From positions 1-23,037 of the forward strand of contig DATFPK010000108.1 in the NCBI GenBank assembly GCA_035264885.1: DNA of 23,037 nt, read 5' to 3'. Source of the DNA: DATFPK01 sp035264885. Lineage in GTDB: Bacteria > Actinomycetota > Thermoleophilia > Solirubrobacterales > 70-9. Each line of letters opens with the position of its first letter. Position 1 is the first letter of the stretch. Positions 1 through 5,685 of this stretch are shown one piece after another. The notes below the pieces were generated by a model. That model searched no databases, was not told the DNA's origin, and saw only the letters and a list, made by a program, of their open reading frames with translations. The translations under genes and the position numbers were made by a program.

Positions 1-753
1 GGGGACCTGGCCTCGCGCGTGCCGGTCGACGACGGCAGCGAGGTCGGTCTCCTCCAGGCGGGGTTCAACCGCATGGCGGAGGGACTCGAGGAACGGGAGC
101 GGCTCCGCGACCTGTTCGGCCGCCACGTCGGTGAGGGCGTCGCCCGCGCGGCGCTCGATGCCGAGGTCTCGCTCGGCGGGGAGGAGCGGGAGGTCGGCGC
201 CCTCTTCGTCGACCTGGTCGGTTCGACGGCGATGGCGGTCGAGCGGCCGCCGTCCGACGTCGTCAGGCTGCTCAACTCGTTCTTCCGAATCGTCGTCGAG
301 CTGGTCGAGGAAAACGGTGGCTTCGTCAACAAGTTCGAGGGCGACGCCGCTCTTTGCGTGTTCGGGGCGCCGGTCGACCGGCCGGACCCCGCCGGGTGCG
401 CCCTGATCTCGGCCCGCCTCCTCGCGGCGCGGCTCGCCGAGGAGGTCCCGGAGACCGGCTTCGGGATCGGCGTATCGGCCGGTCGCGCGGTCGCCGGCAA
501 CATCGGGGCCGAGCACCGCTTCGAGTACACGGTGATCGGCGATCCGGTGAACGAGGCGGCGCGCCTCAGCGACCTGGCGAAGGCGCGCGGAGAGCCGGTC
601 CTCGCCTCGGAGGCGGCGGTCGAGCGGGCCGGCGAAGAGGCGCAGCGCTGGCGCGTCAGCGGGTCGGAGACGCTGCGGGGCCGGGACCGCCCCACCGGCC
701 TCGCAGTCCCGGTCGAGCTGTCCGAGCAGGCGGCGCGGACTCCCGCGAAGTAG
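1..753 (+). CDS. HAMP-linked class III adenylate/guanylate cyclase, 5' truncated by window edge
   Basis: The reading frame is open from base 1, so the gene begins upstream; 250 residues are visible. The first ~30 look like the end of a HAMP domain (GDLASRVPVDDGSEVG, then an amphipathic helix FNRMAEGLEER), followed by the linker LRDLFGRHVG seen in membrane cyclases. The catalytic domain has the first metal aspartate in GALFVDLVGST, the second in KFEGDAALCVFGAP, and the substrate/transition-state segment YTVIGDPVNEAARL with the usual Asn and Arg. These are the class III nucleotide cyclase motifs, so the enzyme probably makes cAMP from ATP on the cytoplasmic side of a membrane sensor. The input domain and transmembrane helices lie outside the window. 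An internal GTG at 19 is not a likely start because it would cut the HAMP domain. The exporter gene follows 20 nt downstream on the same strand. Confidence 0.9.
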   Translation, partial: GDLASRVPVDDGSEVGLLQAGFNRMAEGLEERERLRDLFGRHVGEGVARAALDAEVSLGGEEREVGALFVDLVGSTAMAVERPPSDVVRLLNSFFRIVVELVEENGGFVNKFEGDAALCVFGAPVDRPDPAGCALISARLLAARLAEEVPETGFGIGVSAGRAVAGNIGAEHRFEYTVIGDPVNEAARLSDLAKARGEPVLASEAAVERAGEEAQRWRVSGSETLRGRDRPTGLAVPVELSEQAARTPAK

Positions 754-773
754 GTCGGCATCCTGAGGCCCGC

Positions 774-1628
774 ATGAGCGGGGAATCCCGAGCAGCCGGC
801 CTCGTCCTCACGGGCGTCTTCTCCGTCCAGGCGGGAGCCGCCCTCGCGACGACGCTGTTCGACGAGGTCGGTCCCGCCGGGACGGTCCTGCTCCGCACCC
901 TCTTCGCGGCCATCGTGCTGCTTGCCGCGTGGCGGCCGACTCTCAGGGGACACGGCCGCAGCCGGCTCGAGCTGGCGGCCCTGTTCGGCGCCGCGCTGGC
1001 GGGGATGAACCTCTGCTTCTACGAGGCGCTCGACCGCCTACCGCTCGGGATCGCGGTGACGCTGGAGTTCACCGGGCCCCTGACCGTCGCGGTGCTGGGC
1101 TCGCGCCGCCGGCTCGACCTGCTCTGGGTCGCGCTCGCGGCGGCCGGCATAGTCCTGTTGTCGGGGGGGCTGGGCGGCAAGGGGGTCGATGCCGTGGGGG
1201 CGATCCTGGCTCTTGGCGCCGGCGCCCTCTGGGGCGCCTACATCCTGATCAGCGCCCGGGTGGGCCGCGAGTTCGAGGGAGGGACCGGGCTGGCGCTGGC
1301 GATGGCGTTCTCGGCGATCCTGCTGATCCCGCCCGGCGTCGTCGCCGGCGCCGAGGACCTGGTCGCCCCGGGCGTCATCGCCGCCGGCCTGGGCGTCGCG
1401 CTGCTCAGCTCGGTGATTCCGTATTCGGTCGAGCTCGAGGCCCTCCGCCGCCTCCCGCCGGGCACCTTCGGCGTGCTGATGAGCCTCGAGCCGGCTGTCG
1501 CGGCGCTGGTCGGTCTGATCGCGATCGGGCAGGACCTGTCGGCCGTGGAGGTCGCCGCGATCGGCCTGGTCGTCGCCGCCAGCGCCGGGGCCCTCCGGTC
1601 CGCGGCCGCTCCGCCTCGGGACGCCTAG
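774..1628 (+). CDS. rhtA: EamA/DMT-family exporter, RhtA-like (threonine/homoserine efflux type)
   Basis: The 284-residue protein is almost entirely hydrophobic, with about ten membrane helices in two EamA repeats. The segments PLGIAVTLEFTGPL and FGVLMSLEPAVAALVG, plus an ALGAGALWGAYIL helix between them, closely match what I know of E. coli RhtA, which exports threonine and homoserine; substrate here is inferred from that likeness. The ATG at 774 is chosen over upstream in-frame codons because GAGG lies 5 nt before it and because the region further upstream encodes the cyclase in another frame. It follows the cyclase gene by 20 nt and may share its transcript. The predicted location is the cytoplasmic membrane. 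Confidence 0.88.
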   Translation: MSGESRAAGLVLTGVFSVQAGAALATTLFDEVGPAGTVLLRTLFAAIVLLAAWRPTLRGHGRSRLELAALFGAALAGMNLCFYEALDRLPLGIAVTLEFTGPLTVAVLGSRRRLDLLWVALAAAGIVLLSGGLGGKGVDAVGAILALGAGALWGAYILISARVGREFEGGTGLALAMAFSAILLIPPGVVAGAEDLVAPGVIAAGLGVALLSSVIPYSVELEALRRLPPGTFGVLMSLEPAVAALVGLIAIGQDLSAVEVAAIGLVVAASAGALRSAAAPPRDA

Positions 1629-1669
1629 CCCGCACCACCCGCTGTGCCCGGAGGCCGCCCCCGCCCCGC

Positions 1670-1675
1670 TAGATT
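1670..1675 (+). promoter_or_regulatory. Putative -10 box for tRNA-His
   Basis: TAGATT fits TANNNT and ends 10 nt before the mature tRNA 5' end, so transcription would start a few bases upstream of the tRNA. No clear -35 box is visible at the normal distance. Confidence 0.5.
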
Positions 1676-1685
1676 GAAGGCACTC

Positions 1686-1759
1686 GGTGGACGTAGCTCA
1701 GCTGGTAGAGCTCCTGGTTGTGGTCCAGGCGGTCGGGGGTTCGAGTCCCCTCGTCCACC
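1686..1759 (+). tRNA. tRNA-His (anticodon GTG)
   Basis: The cloverleaf folds completely. The acceptor stem GTGGACG (1687-1693) pairs with CGTCCAC (1752-1758), and the D stem GCTC pairs with GAGC. The anticodon stem CCTGG/CCAGG has loop TTGTGGT and anticodon GTG at 1720-1722. The T stem closes around TTCGAGT with one G-T pair. The extra encoded G at 1686 opposite discriminator C at 1759 is the G-1:C73 pair diagnostic of histidine tRNA. No CCA is encoded. It stands alone between the exporter gene and the convergent STAS gene. Confidence 0.97.
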
Positions 1760-1861
1760 CTCGAGGGGTCGTCCGGGCGGAAGCTTTGGGAGTGGTCTAA
1801 GCCACCTGAAGCACCGGTGGCCCGCGGCGGAGGAAACCGCGCAGCCTGAGCGGGTGAGGGG

Positions 1862-2275
1862 TCAGACCGGGGCGCTCGGGCGCAGCGCCAGCAGCGCCGC
1901 GTCGCGATCGCGCATGACCAAGCCGGCCTCCTCGAGGCCCGTCATCTCGAGAACCCTCTCGACCTGTCCGCGGCAGCCGTGGAGGAAGATCCGCCGGCCC
2001 GCCGAGGTGAGGTCGCGGTTGGCGCGGACGAACAGCGCCAGCCCGGAGGAGTCGATGAACTTGCAGCGGGACAGATCGATGAGGAGATGGTCGCCGCGGC
2101 CGGTCGCCTGGTCAACCGCGGATGAGAGCTGGTCGATTACGGCGATGTCGACCTCCCCCCCGATCAGGAGCTCGGTCACGTCGGGCCGGACCTGCTCCTC
2201 CGTGAGCTCGAAGGGGGCGGGACGGCCGCTCGCTTCCGGCGTCGGGTCATGGCCATTGGCGCTGGCGTCGATCAT
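1862..2275 (-). CDS. STAS-domain protein, anti-sigma factor antagonist type
   Basis: The 137-residue protein has a disordered ~22-residue N-terminus and then one STAS domain: a beta strand with GGEVDIAVIDQL, LLIDLSRCKFIDSSGLALF, and a C-terminal RVLEMTGL helix. The FIDSSG motif (residues 74-78) contains the serine that partner kinases phosphorylate in SpoIIAA/RsbV-like proteins. By family, it would bind an anti-sigma kinase in the unphosphorylated state and so free a sigma factor. No kinase, phosphatase or sigma gene is visible nearby, so its partners are unknown. The ATG at 2275 has GGAG 8 nt upstream. The gene is read toward the tRNA and is divergent from the microprotein gene at 2490. Confidence 0.88.
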   Translation of the reverse strand: MIDASANGHDPTPEASGRPAPFELTEEQVRPDVTELLIGGEVDIAVIDQLSSAVDQATGRGDHLLIDLSRCKFIDSSGLALFVRANRDLTSAGRRIFLHGCRGQVERVLEMTGLEEAGLVMRDRDAALLALRPSAPV

Positions 2276-2287
2276 TCGGGGGCTCCC

Positions 2288-2300
2288 ATGAACCGTTCAT
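2288..2300. promoter_or_regulatory. Palindrome upstream of the STAS gene, possible operator
   Basis: ATGAAC-C-GTTCAT is a perfect 13-bp palindrome ending 12 bp before the STAS start codon. A further TGAAC at 2303-2307 makes a second inverted pair with GTTCA at 2295-2299. Its location beside the Shine-Dalgarno region suggests an operator or an mRNA hairpin; the regulator is unknown. Confidence 0.35.
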
Positions 2301-2489
2301 CCTGAACACTTCGAGAAGGTCCCCCGAGGACGACGACCGTGCCGCTTCCTCGAAAGTGCCCGCTGGGCGATGCTCGACCCTGCCGCTGTCAAGACCAAGC
2401 CAGGGCACCGGCCGATCGCAAAATGATAGCCGCCTCGCACCGCTTGTTGCAGGGTTTCCCGCGATCTCTCCGGGGGTACCTCCGGTCGC

Positions 2490-2630
2490 ATGGAGCTATC
2501 ACTGCTGTTGATCGTGATCGGGATCGTTCTGGCGATCCTCGTGCATTACGCGCTGGGGATCATCTTGATCCTGATCGGGCTGGCCCTCCTGCTGCTGCCG
2601 CGGCTCCGCGGCGGCACCAGACGCGCCTAG
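2490..2630 (+). CDS. 46-residue hydrophobic membrane microprotein
   Basis: ATG at 2490 opens a 46-codon frame ending in TAG. It starts MELSLLLIVIGIVLAILVHY, continues with a second hydrophobic run rich in Leu, Ile and Gly (residues 21-36), and ends in a basic tail PRLRGGTRRA. This makes one or two membrane helices, with the Arg-rich end expected in the cytoplasm. The strict hydrophobic pattern, charged tail and G/C-biased third positions argue for real coding despite its size. I do not recognise a named family. The Shine-Dalgarno is poor (a GGGGG run about 14 nt upstream). It lies 214 bp from the divergent STAS gene and converges on the phosphoesterase gene. Confidence 0.6.
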   Translation: MELSLLLIVIGIVLAILVHYALGIILILIGLALLLLPRLRGGTRRA

Positions 2631-2653
2631 CCGAAGACCCAGGGAAAAGGGGA

Positions 2654-2682
2654 CGTCGGGGCAGGGAACGGCCGCCCCGGCG
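2654..2682. terminator. Hairpin between convergent genes, possible terminator
   Basis: CGTCGGGGC pairs with GCCCCGGCG (nine pairs, one of them G-T) around an 11-nt loop. It sits between the end of the microprotein gene and the end of the phosphoesterase gene. No T tract follows on either strand, so it is only a candidate for bidirectional termination. Confidence 0.35.
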
Positions 2683-2703
2683 TTGCCATGCCGGGAGGGC
2701 CCC

Positions 2704-3477
2704 TCAATGGACCCCGCGGGACGCGGGGGCGGCGACCTCGAACAGGTGATAGTCCCGCCCCAGGACCGGCACCGACACGTTGTAGACCGGGACGTCGGCG
2801 ACCCGACCCTCGAACCGGCCGGCGTGCGCATGCCCGTGCACGACGAGGTCGGGGCCGTGCTCGCGGATCGGCGCGGCGAGGCGATCCGAGCCGAGGAACG
2901 TCCAGATCCCCTCCGGCTCTCCGACCAGCGTCTCCTCGGTGGGCGAATAGTGCAGGACGACCAGGCGGAGGTCACAGGCGGCCGTGGCCCGCAGCCCCGC
3001 GTCCATCGCCGCGACCTCCTCGCCGGCCTCGCGATAGACCGCCCGCAGCGAGTCCTCTCCGTAGTCGCTGAGGTGGGAGCCGGGGAAGCCGCCGACGTAA
3101 CCCTTGGCGCCGACTACGCCGATCTCGAGGTCGTCGAGCTCGAGCGTCGCGTGCTCCCCCTCGAGGACGACGGCGCCGGCGGACTCGAGGACGGACCGGA
3201 TCTCTGCCTGCCTGCCCTCGTGCCAGTCGTGGTTGCCGAGCACGGCGAAGACCGGGAGGCGGAGCCCGCGCACGGCGTCGGCCAGGACCTCGGCCTCCGG
3301 AACGAGGCCGTGCGCGGTCAGATCGCCCGCAAGCAGCAGGAGGTCGGCGCGGGCGTCGAGGTTGGCGAACGCCGCGATCGCCTCCTCGCGCCGGCTCTCG
3401 CGGCAATGGATGTCGCCGACCGCGGCGACCCGGACGCAGGAAGAGCCTTCCCCCGGGGGCTCAGCGGAGAGGAACAC
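2704..3477 (-). CDS. Calcineurin-like metallophosphoesterase
   Basis: The domain carries all five metallophosphoesterase blocks: GDIHCRE, LLLAGDLTAHG, AVLGNHDWH, LVVLHYSP and VVHGHAHAG. These supply the Asp/His/Asn ligands of a dinuclear metal centre, so it hydrolyses a phosphoester, with substrate unknown. From GTG at 3477 the protein is 257 residues, normal for a single-domain cytosolic enzyme of this class. The frame stays open to 3816, but that part lies across the divergent nucleotidyltransferase gene and has no family resemblance, so it is excluded. The start remains uncertain. The GTG has AGGGA only 1 nt before it; on the other hand, TATCTC at 3484-3489 is 6 nt upstream, which would suit a leaderless transcript. 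Confidence 0.85.
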   Translation of the reverse strand: MFLSAEPPGEGSSCVRVAAVGDIHCRESRREEAIAAFANLDARADLLLLAGDLTAHGLVPEAEVLADAVRGLRLPVFAVLGNHDWHEGRQAEIRSVLESAGAVVLEGEHATLELDDLEIGVVGAKGYVGGFPGSHLSDYGEDSLRAVYREAGEEVAAMDAGLRATAACDLRLVVLHYSPTEETLVGEPEGIWTFLGSDRLAAPIREHGPDLVVHGHAHAGRFEGRVADVPVYNVSVPVLGRDYHLFEVAAPASRGVH

Positions 3478-3525
3478 ATCCCTGAGATACCCGCGGAGGC
3501 ACGCATTGGAACCGCGGGGCGCGGG

Positions 3526-3531
3526 TAGATT
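3526..3531 (+). promoter_or_regulatory. -10 box positioned for a leaderless transcript (nucleotidyltransferase gene)
   Basis: TAGATT ends 6 nt before the GTG start codon at 3538, so the predicted transcription start is at or within a base of the first coding base. No Shine-Dalgarno sequence fits in the gap. Confidence 0.5.
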
Positions 3532-3537
3532 CGCCTC

Positions 3538-4137
3538 GTGCCCACGGCCGACCTCCAACCCGAAGTCGAGCGCACCCTGAAGCGCGCGATCCGCGCGCTC
3601 GACGAGGCCGACGTGCCGTTCATGCTCGGCGGCGGGCTCGCCGCCTGGGCCCACGGCGGCCCGGCCGGCACCTACGACGTCGACTTGATGGTGCGGCCCG
3701 AGGACGCTCCGCGGGCGCTCGAGGCGCTCGAGGCGGCCGGAATGCGACCCGAGGACCCGCCGGAGCAGTGGCTGCTGAAGGCCTTCGACGACGACGTCCT
3801 GGTCGACGTCATCCACGAACCGTCGGGGCTGCCGATCACGGACGAGGTCTTCGAGCGCGGCCAGCGGCTCAATGTCTGCGCGATGCGCACCCGGGTCATG
3901 GCGCTCGAGGACGTCTTCGCGACGAAGCTCTTCTCGATGAACGACAACTCGCTCGACTACGGGCCGCTGATCAAGATGGCGCGGGCGGTGCGCGAGCAGG
4001 TCGACTGGGCAGACGTCCGCCGCCGGACCGAAGGGTCCCCCTACGCCAGGGGGTTCTTTGCGCTCGCGGCGGAGCTCGACCTCGTCGAGGTCGCGGGCCA
4101 GAGCCGCCGGCCGAGCGCCAGCGTCCGGGCGATCTAG
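3538..4137 (+). CDS. Nucleotidyltransferase-fold protein
   Basis: The 199-residue protein has the nucleotidyltransferase signature: GGGLAAWAHGG (residues 31-41) followed by TYDVDLMV, with aspartates 47 and 49 as metal ligands. A third likely carboxylate is Asp90 in VLVDVIHEP. It resembles the family that includes AbiEii-type and aminoglycoside-adenylyltransferase-like proteins, but I cannot assign a substrate. Typical toxin partners (an AbiEi-like regulator or HEPN protein) are absent, so there is no basis for calling it a toxin. The GTG at 3538 is supported by the -10 box just upstream and by the absence of an earlier start. Its TAG stop overlaps the stop of the convergent membrane protein gene. 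Confidence 0.82.
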   Translation: MPTADLQPEVERTLKRAIRALDEADVPFMLGGGLAAWAHGGPAGTYDVDLMVRPEDAPRALEALEAAGMRPEDPPEQWLLKAFDDDVLVDVIHEPSGLPITDEVFERGQRLNVCAMRTRVMALEDVFATKLFSMNDNSLDYGPLIKMARAVREQVDWADVRRRTEGSPYARGFFALAAELDLVEVAGQSRRPSASVRAI

Positions 4138-4565
4138 CTCGACAGGACCCAGGCGCCGAGCACCAGCAGCACCAGGCCGGACTCGACCAGGACGATCAGC
4201 GCCGCCGCGTCGATGAGGGAGTCCGCCGGGGAGGAGTCGCCCGGGATAAAGACCAGCGCCGAGAGGGCGAGCAGGACCAGCGCCACTGCGCCCCAGGCGA
4301 CCAGGGCCCGCTCCCAGCTCTCGGCTTGCTCGGGACGCGACGCGACGATCCGCCGGTTGGCGGCGAATGGGACGGCGAAGAGGGCCGCGAATGAGGTCAC
4401 CGCGAAGGCGCCGACGAAGGGGTTGAGCGAAGAGACGTCGAGGTAGGGCGGGCCGATCGCCCCCGCCAGGGCGAGCGCCGCGGCGCTCAGGCCGGCGCCG
4501 ATGCCGACTGCCGCCGCCGGCAACGGCGCGACAGGTTCCTCCCGGCCCGCTCGGGGAACGTCCAC
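4134..4565 (-). CDS. Small four-helix membrane protein, function unknown
   Basis: The 143-residue protein has a short charged N-terminus and four predicted membrane helices, roughly residues 16-37, 48-70, 86-108 and 117-140, with a polar loop around RRIVASRPEQAESWE. I do not recognise the family. The GTG start at 4565 is 7 nt past the stop of the upstream secreted-protein gene. GAGGG overlaps that stop codon and lies 4 nt before the GTG, so the two are very likely one operon with coupled translation. Its stop overlaps the stop of the convergent nucleotidyltransferase gene in a shared CTAG. Confidence 0.7.
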   Translation of the reverse strand: MDVPRAGREEPVAPLPAAAVGIGAGLSAAALALAGAIGPPYLDVSSLNPFVGAFAVTSFAALFAVPFAANRRIVASRPEQAESWERALVAWGAVALVLLALSALVFIPGDSSPADSLIDAAALIVLVESGLVLLVLGAWVLSS

Positions 4566-4572
4566 GGCGCCC

Positions 4573-5562
4573 TCAGCATACGTGCACGCCGGCCCTGCTC
4601 CGGACCACCTGGAAGGCGCTGCCGGGGATCCGCTTCAGGCCGTTGAGGTTCTCGTCGTTCCAGCGGCGATCGCTGGTGCCGCTGATGAACCAGTTCGACC
4701 CGTTGTCGGCGACGATCACGCCGTAGCGCTTGAGCGCGCGAGCGATCGCCTTGGCGGGGCCGGTCAGGCCGCCGAGGGGGTAGCCGGGCCGGAGCCGGAG
4801 GCGCATGCCCATCGGCGGGGCGTCGGGTTCGCGCGTGTCCCCGGCGCAGTGTGACGCCGGGTGGATCCAGGCGTCGCGGGTGCTCTCGAAGGTGATCCGG
4901 AAGGCGTGGTCGATGCGGCCGCGCCTGGCCTCGTCGTAGCGGACGAGGCCGGGGAAGATCGGCAGGCCGGCGGCGTCGGCCGAGGTGTATCCGTCTGTCC
5001 GCAGCTTCGTGGAGCGCAGGTTCCACTCGACGCCGGAGCCGGCATTCCAGTGCGGGGCGGGGCGGCGCCTTGGGAAGGCTCTGTAGAGCTCGTAGAGCCG
5101 GCAGCGAGCCCGGTCGATCGTGAGGACGTGGCGGTCGCCTTCGCTCGACCCGCCGCCCTCGACCGGCGCCGCGAGCGGTACGGGGAAGGGGCCACGGTCG
5201 CTCTCGGAGCCGTAGGCCGTGTAGCGGATCGGGAGCCGTCGCTGGCCACGGCCGACGACCGCATAGGGGAAGCCGTAGGGGCGCGGGGAGCCGAAGTCGG
5301 GGTGCAGGAAGTTGCCGCCGTGGGCGTTGATGGAGGCGACGATCCGCCGCGAGCGCGGGTGGACCGGGGCCCTCGAGACGTCCTGGTTCCATGCCGCCTG
5401 GCTGGGCAGGGACGGGGCGCGGGCGGACAGGCCAGGCGGCGGGTCGGGGAAGACCTTGCAGCCGCGCAGGCCGGGATAGGGGCCGACCGCGCCGGCCTCG
5501 GCGATGGCGAGGGCCGCGACGGCCGCGAGGGCGAGGGCGGCGGCTGATCGGGTTGGTCTCAC
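4573..5562 (-). CDS. Uncharacterised secreted protein
   Basis: The 329-residue protein begins with a signal peptide (MRPTRSAAALALAAVAALAI...), with likely cleavage near AEAGA-VGP. The mature part contains conserved-looking segments, including HWNAGSGVEWNLRSTKLR, AAGLPIFPGLVRYDEA, IDHAFRITF, WIHPASH, and near the C-terminus GVIVADNGSNWFISGT followed by RRWNDENL. From memory these segments recur in secreted proteins of many actinobacteria and other soil bacteria, but I know no established function. Cysteines at residues 35, 155, 243 and 329 (approximate) could form disulphides. The GTG start at 5562 has only a weak Shine-Dalgarno. The gene is followed directly by the small membrane protein gene. 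Confidence 0.8.
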   Translation of the reverse strand: MRPTRSAAALALAAVAALAIAEAGAVGPYPGLRGCKVFPDPPPGLSARAPSLPSQAAWNQDVSRAPVHPRSRRIVASINAHGGNFLHPDFGSPRPYGFPYAVVGRGQRRLPIRYTAYGSESDRGPFPVPLAAPVEGGGSSEGDRHVLTIDRARCRLYELYRAFPRRRPAPHWNAGSGVEWNLRSTKLRTDGYTSADAAGLPIFPGLVRYDEARRGRIDHAFRITFESTRDAWIHPASHCAGDTREPDAPPMGMRLRLRPGYPLGGLTGPAKAIARALKRYGVIVADNGSNWFISGTSDRRWNDENLNGLKRIPGSAFQVVRSRAGVHVC

Positions 5563-5621
5563 TCTCGGATGATCGGCGGCGGTTACGGGTTGCCCGAGTG
5601 GGGAGCGACAGGTGTTCTACC

Positions 5622-5667
5622 CCTCGCTTCGGCTATCGCGAGGCGCGCGCCGTGCTCAAGTGGCGCG
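5622..5667. terminator. Two adjacent hairpins downstream of the GH15 gene
   Basis: CCTCGC/GCGAGG (5622-5627 with 5638-5643) and CGCGCC/GGCGCG (5646-5651 with 5662-5667) each form a six-pair stem with a 10-nt loop. They lie just beyond the minus-strand GH15 stop at 5686. Neither has a T tract, so termination is a guess. Confidence 0.3.
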
Positions 5668-5685
5668 GCGAGGCTTCCGGTTCGC

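Noticed and set aside
1762..1860. Possible degenerate second tRNA after tRNA-His (tRNA-Ser/Leu-like words GAGTGGTCTAAG and TGAAGCACCGGT)
   Set aside because: No acceptor or T stem can be paired and no TTCGA-type loop is present; only small unrelated hairpins form. I see nothing supportable in this stretch.
3478..3816. N-terminal extension of the phosphoesterase reading frame across the nucleotidyltransferase gene
   Set aside because: The extension has no family resemblance and lies antisense to a gene with clear nucleotidyltransferase motifs; long antisense open frames are expected at this G+C content.
3538..4565. Toxin-antitoxin or abortive-infection module built around the nucleotidyltransferase-fold protein
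   Set aside because: No AbiEi-like regulator, HEPN protein or other partner is adjacent on the same strand; the neighbour is a convergent membrane protein of another operon.
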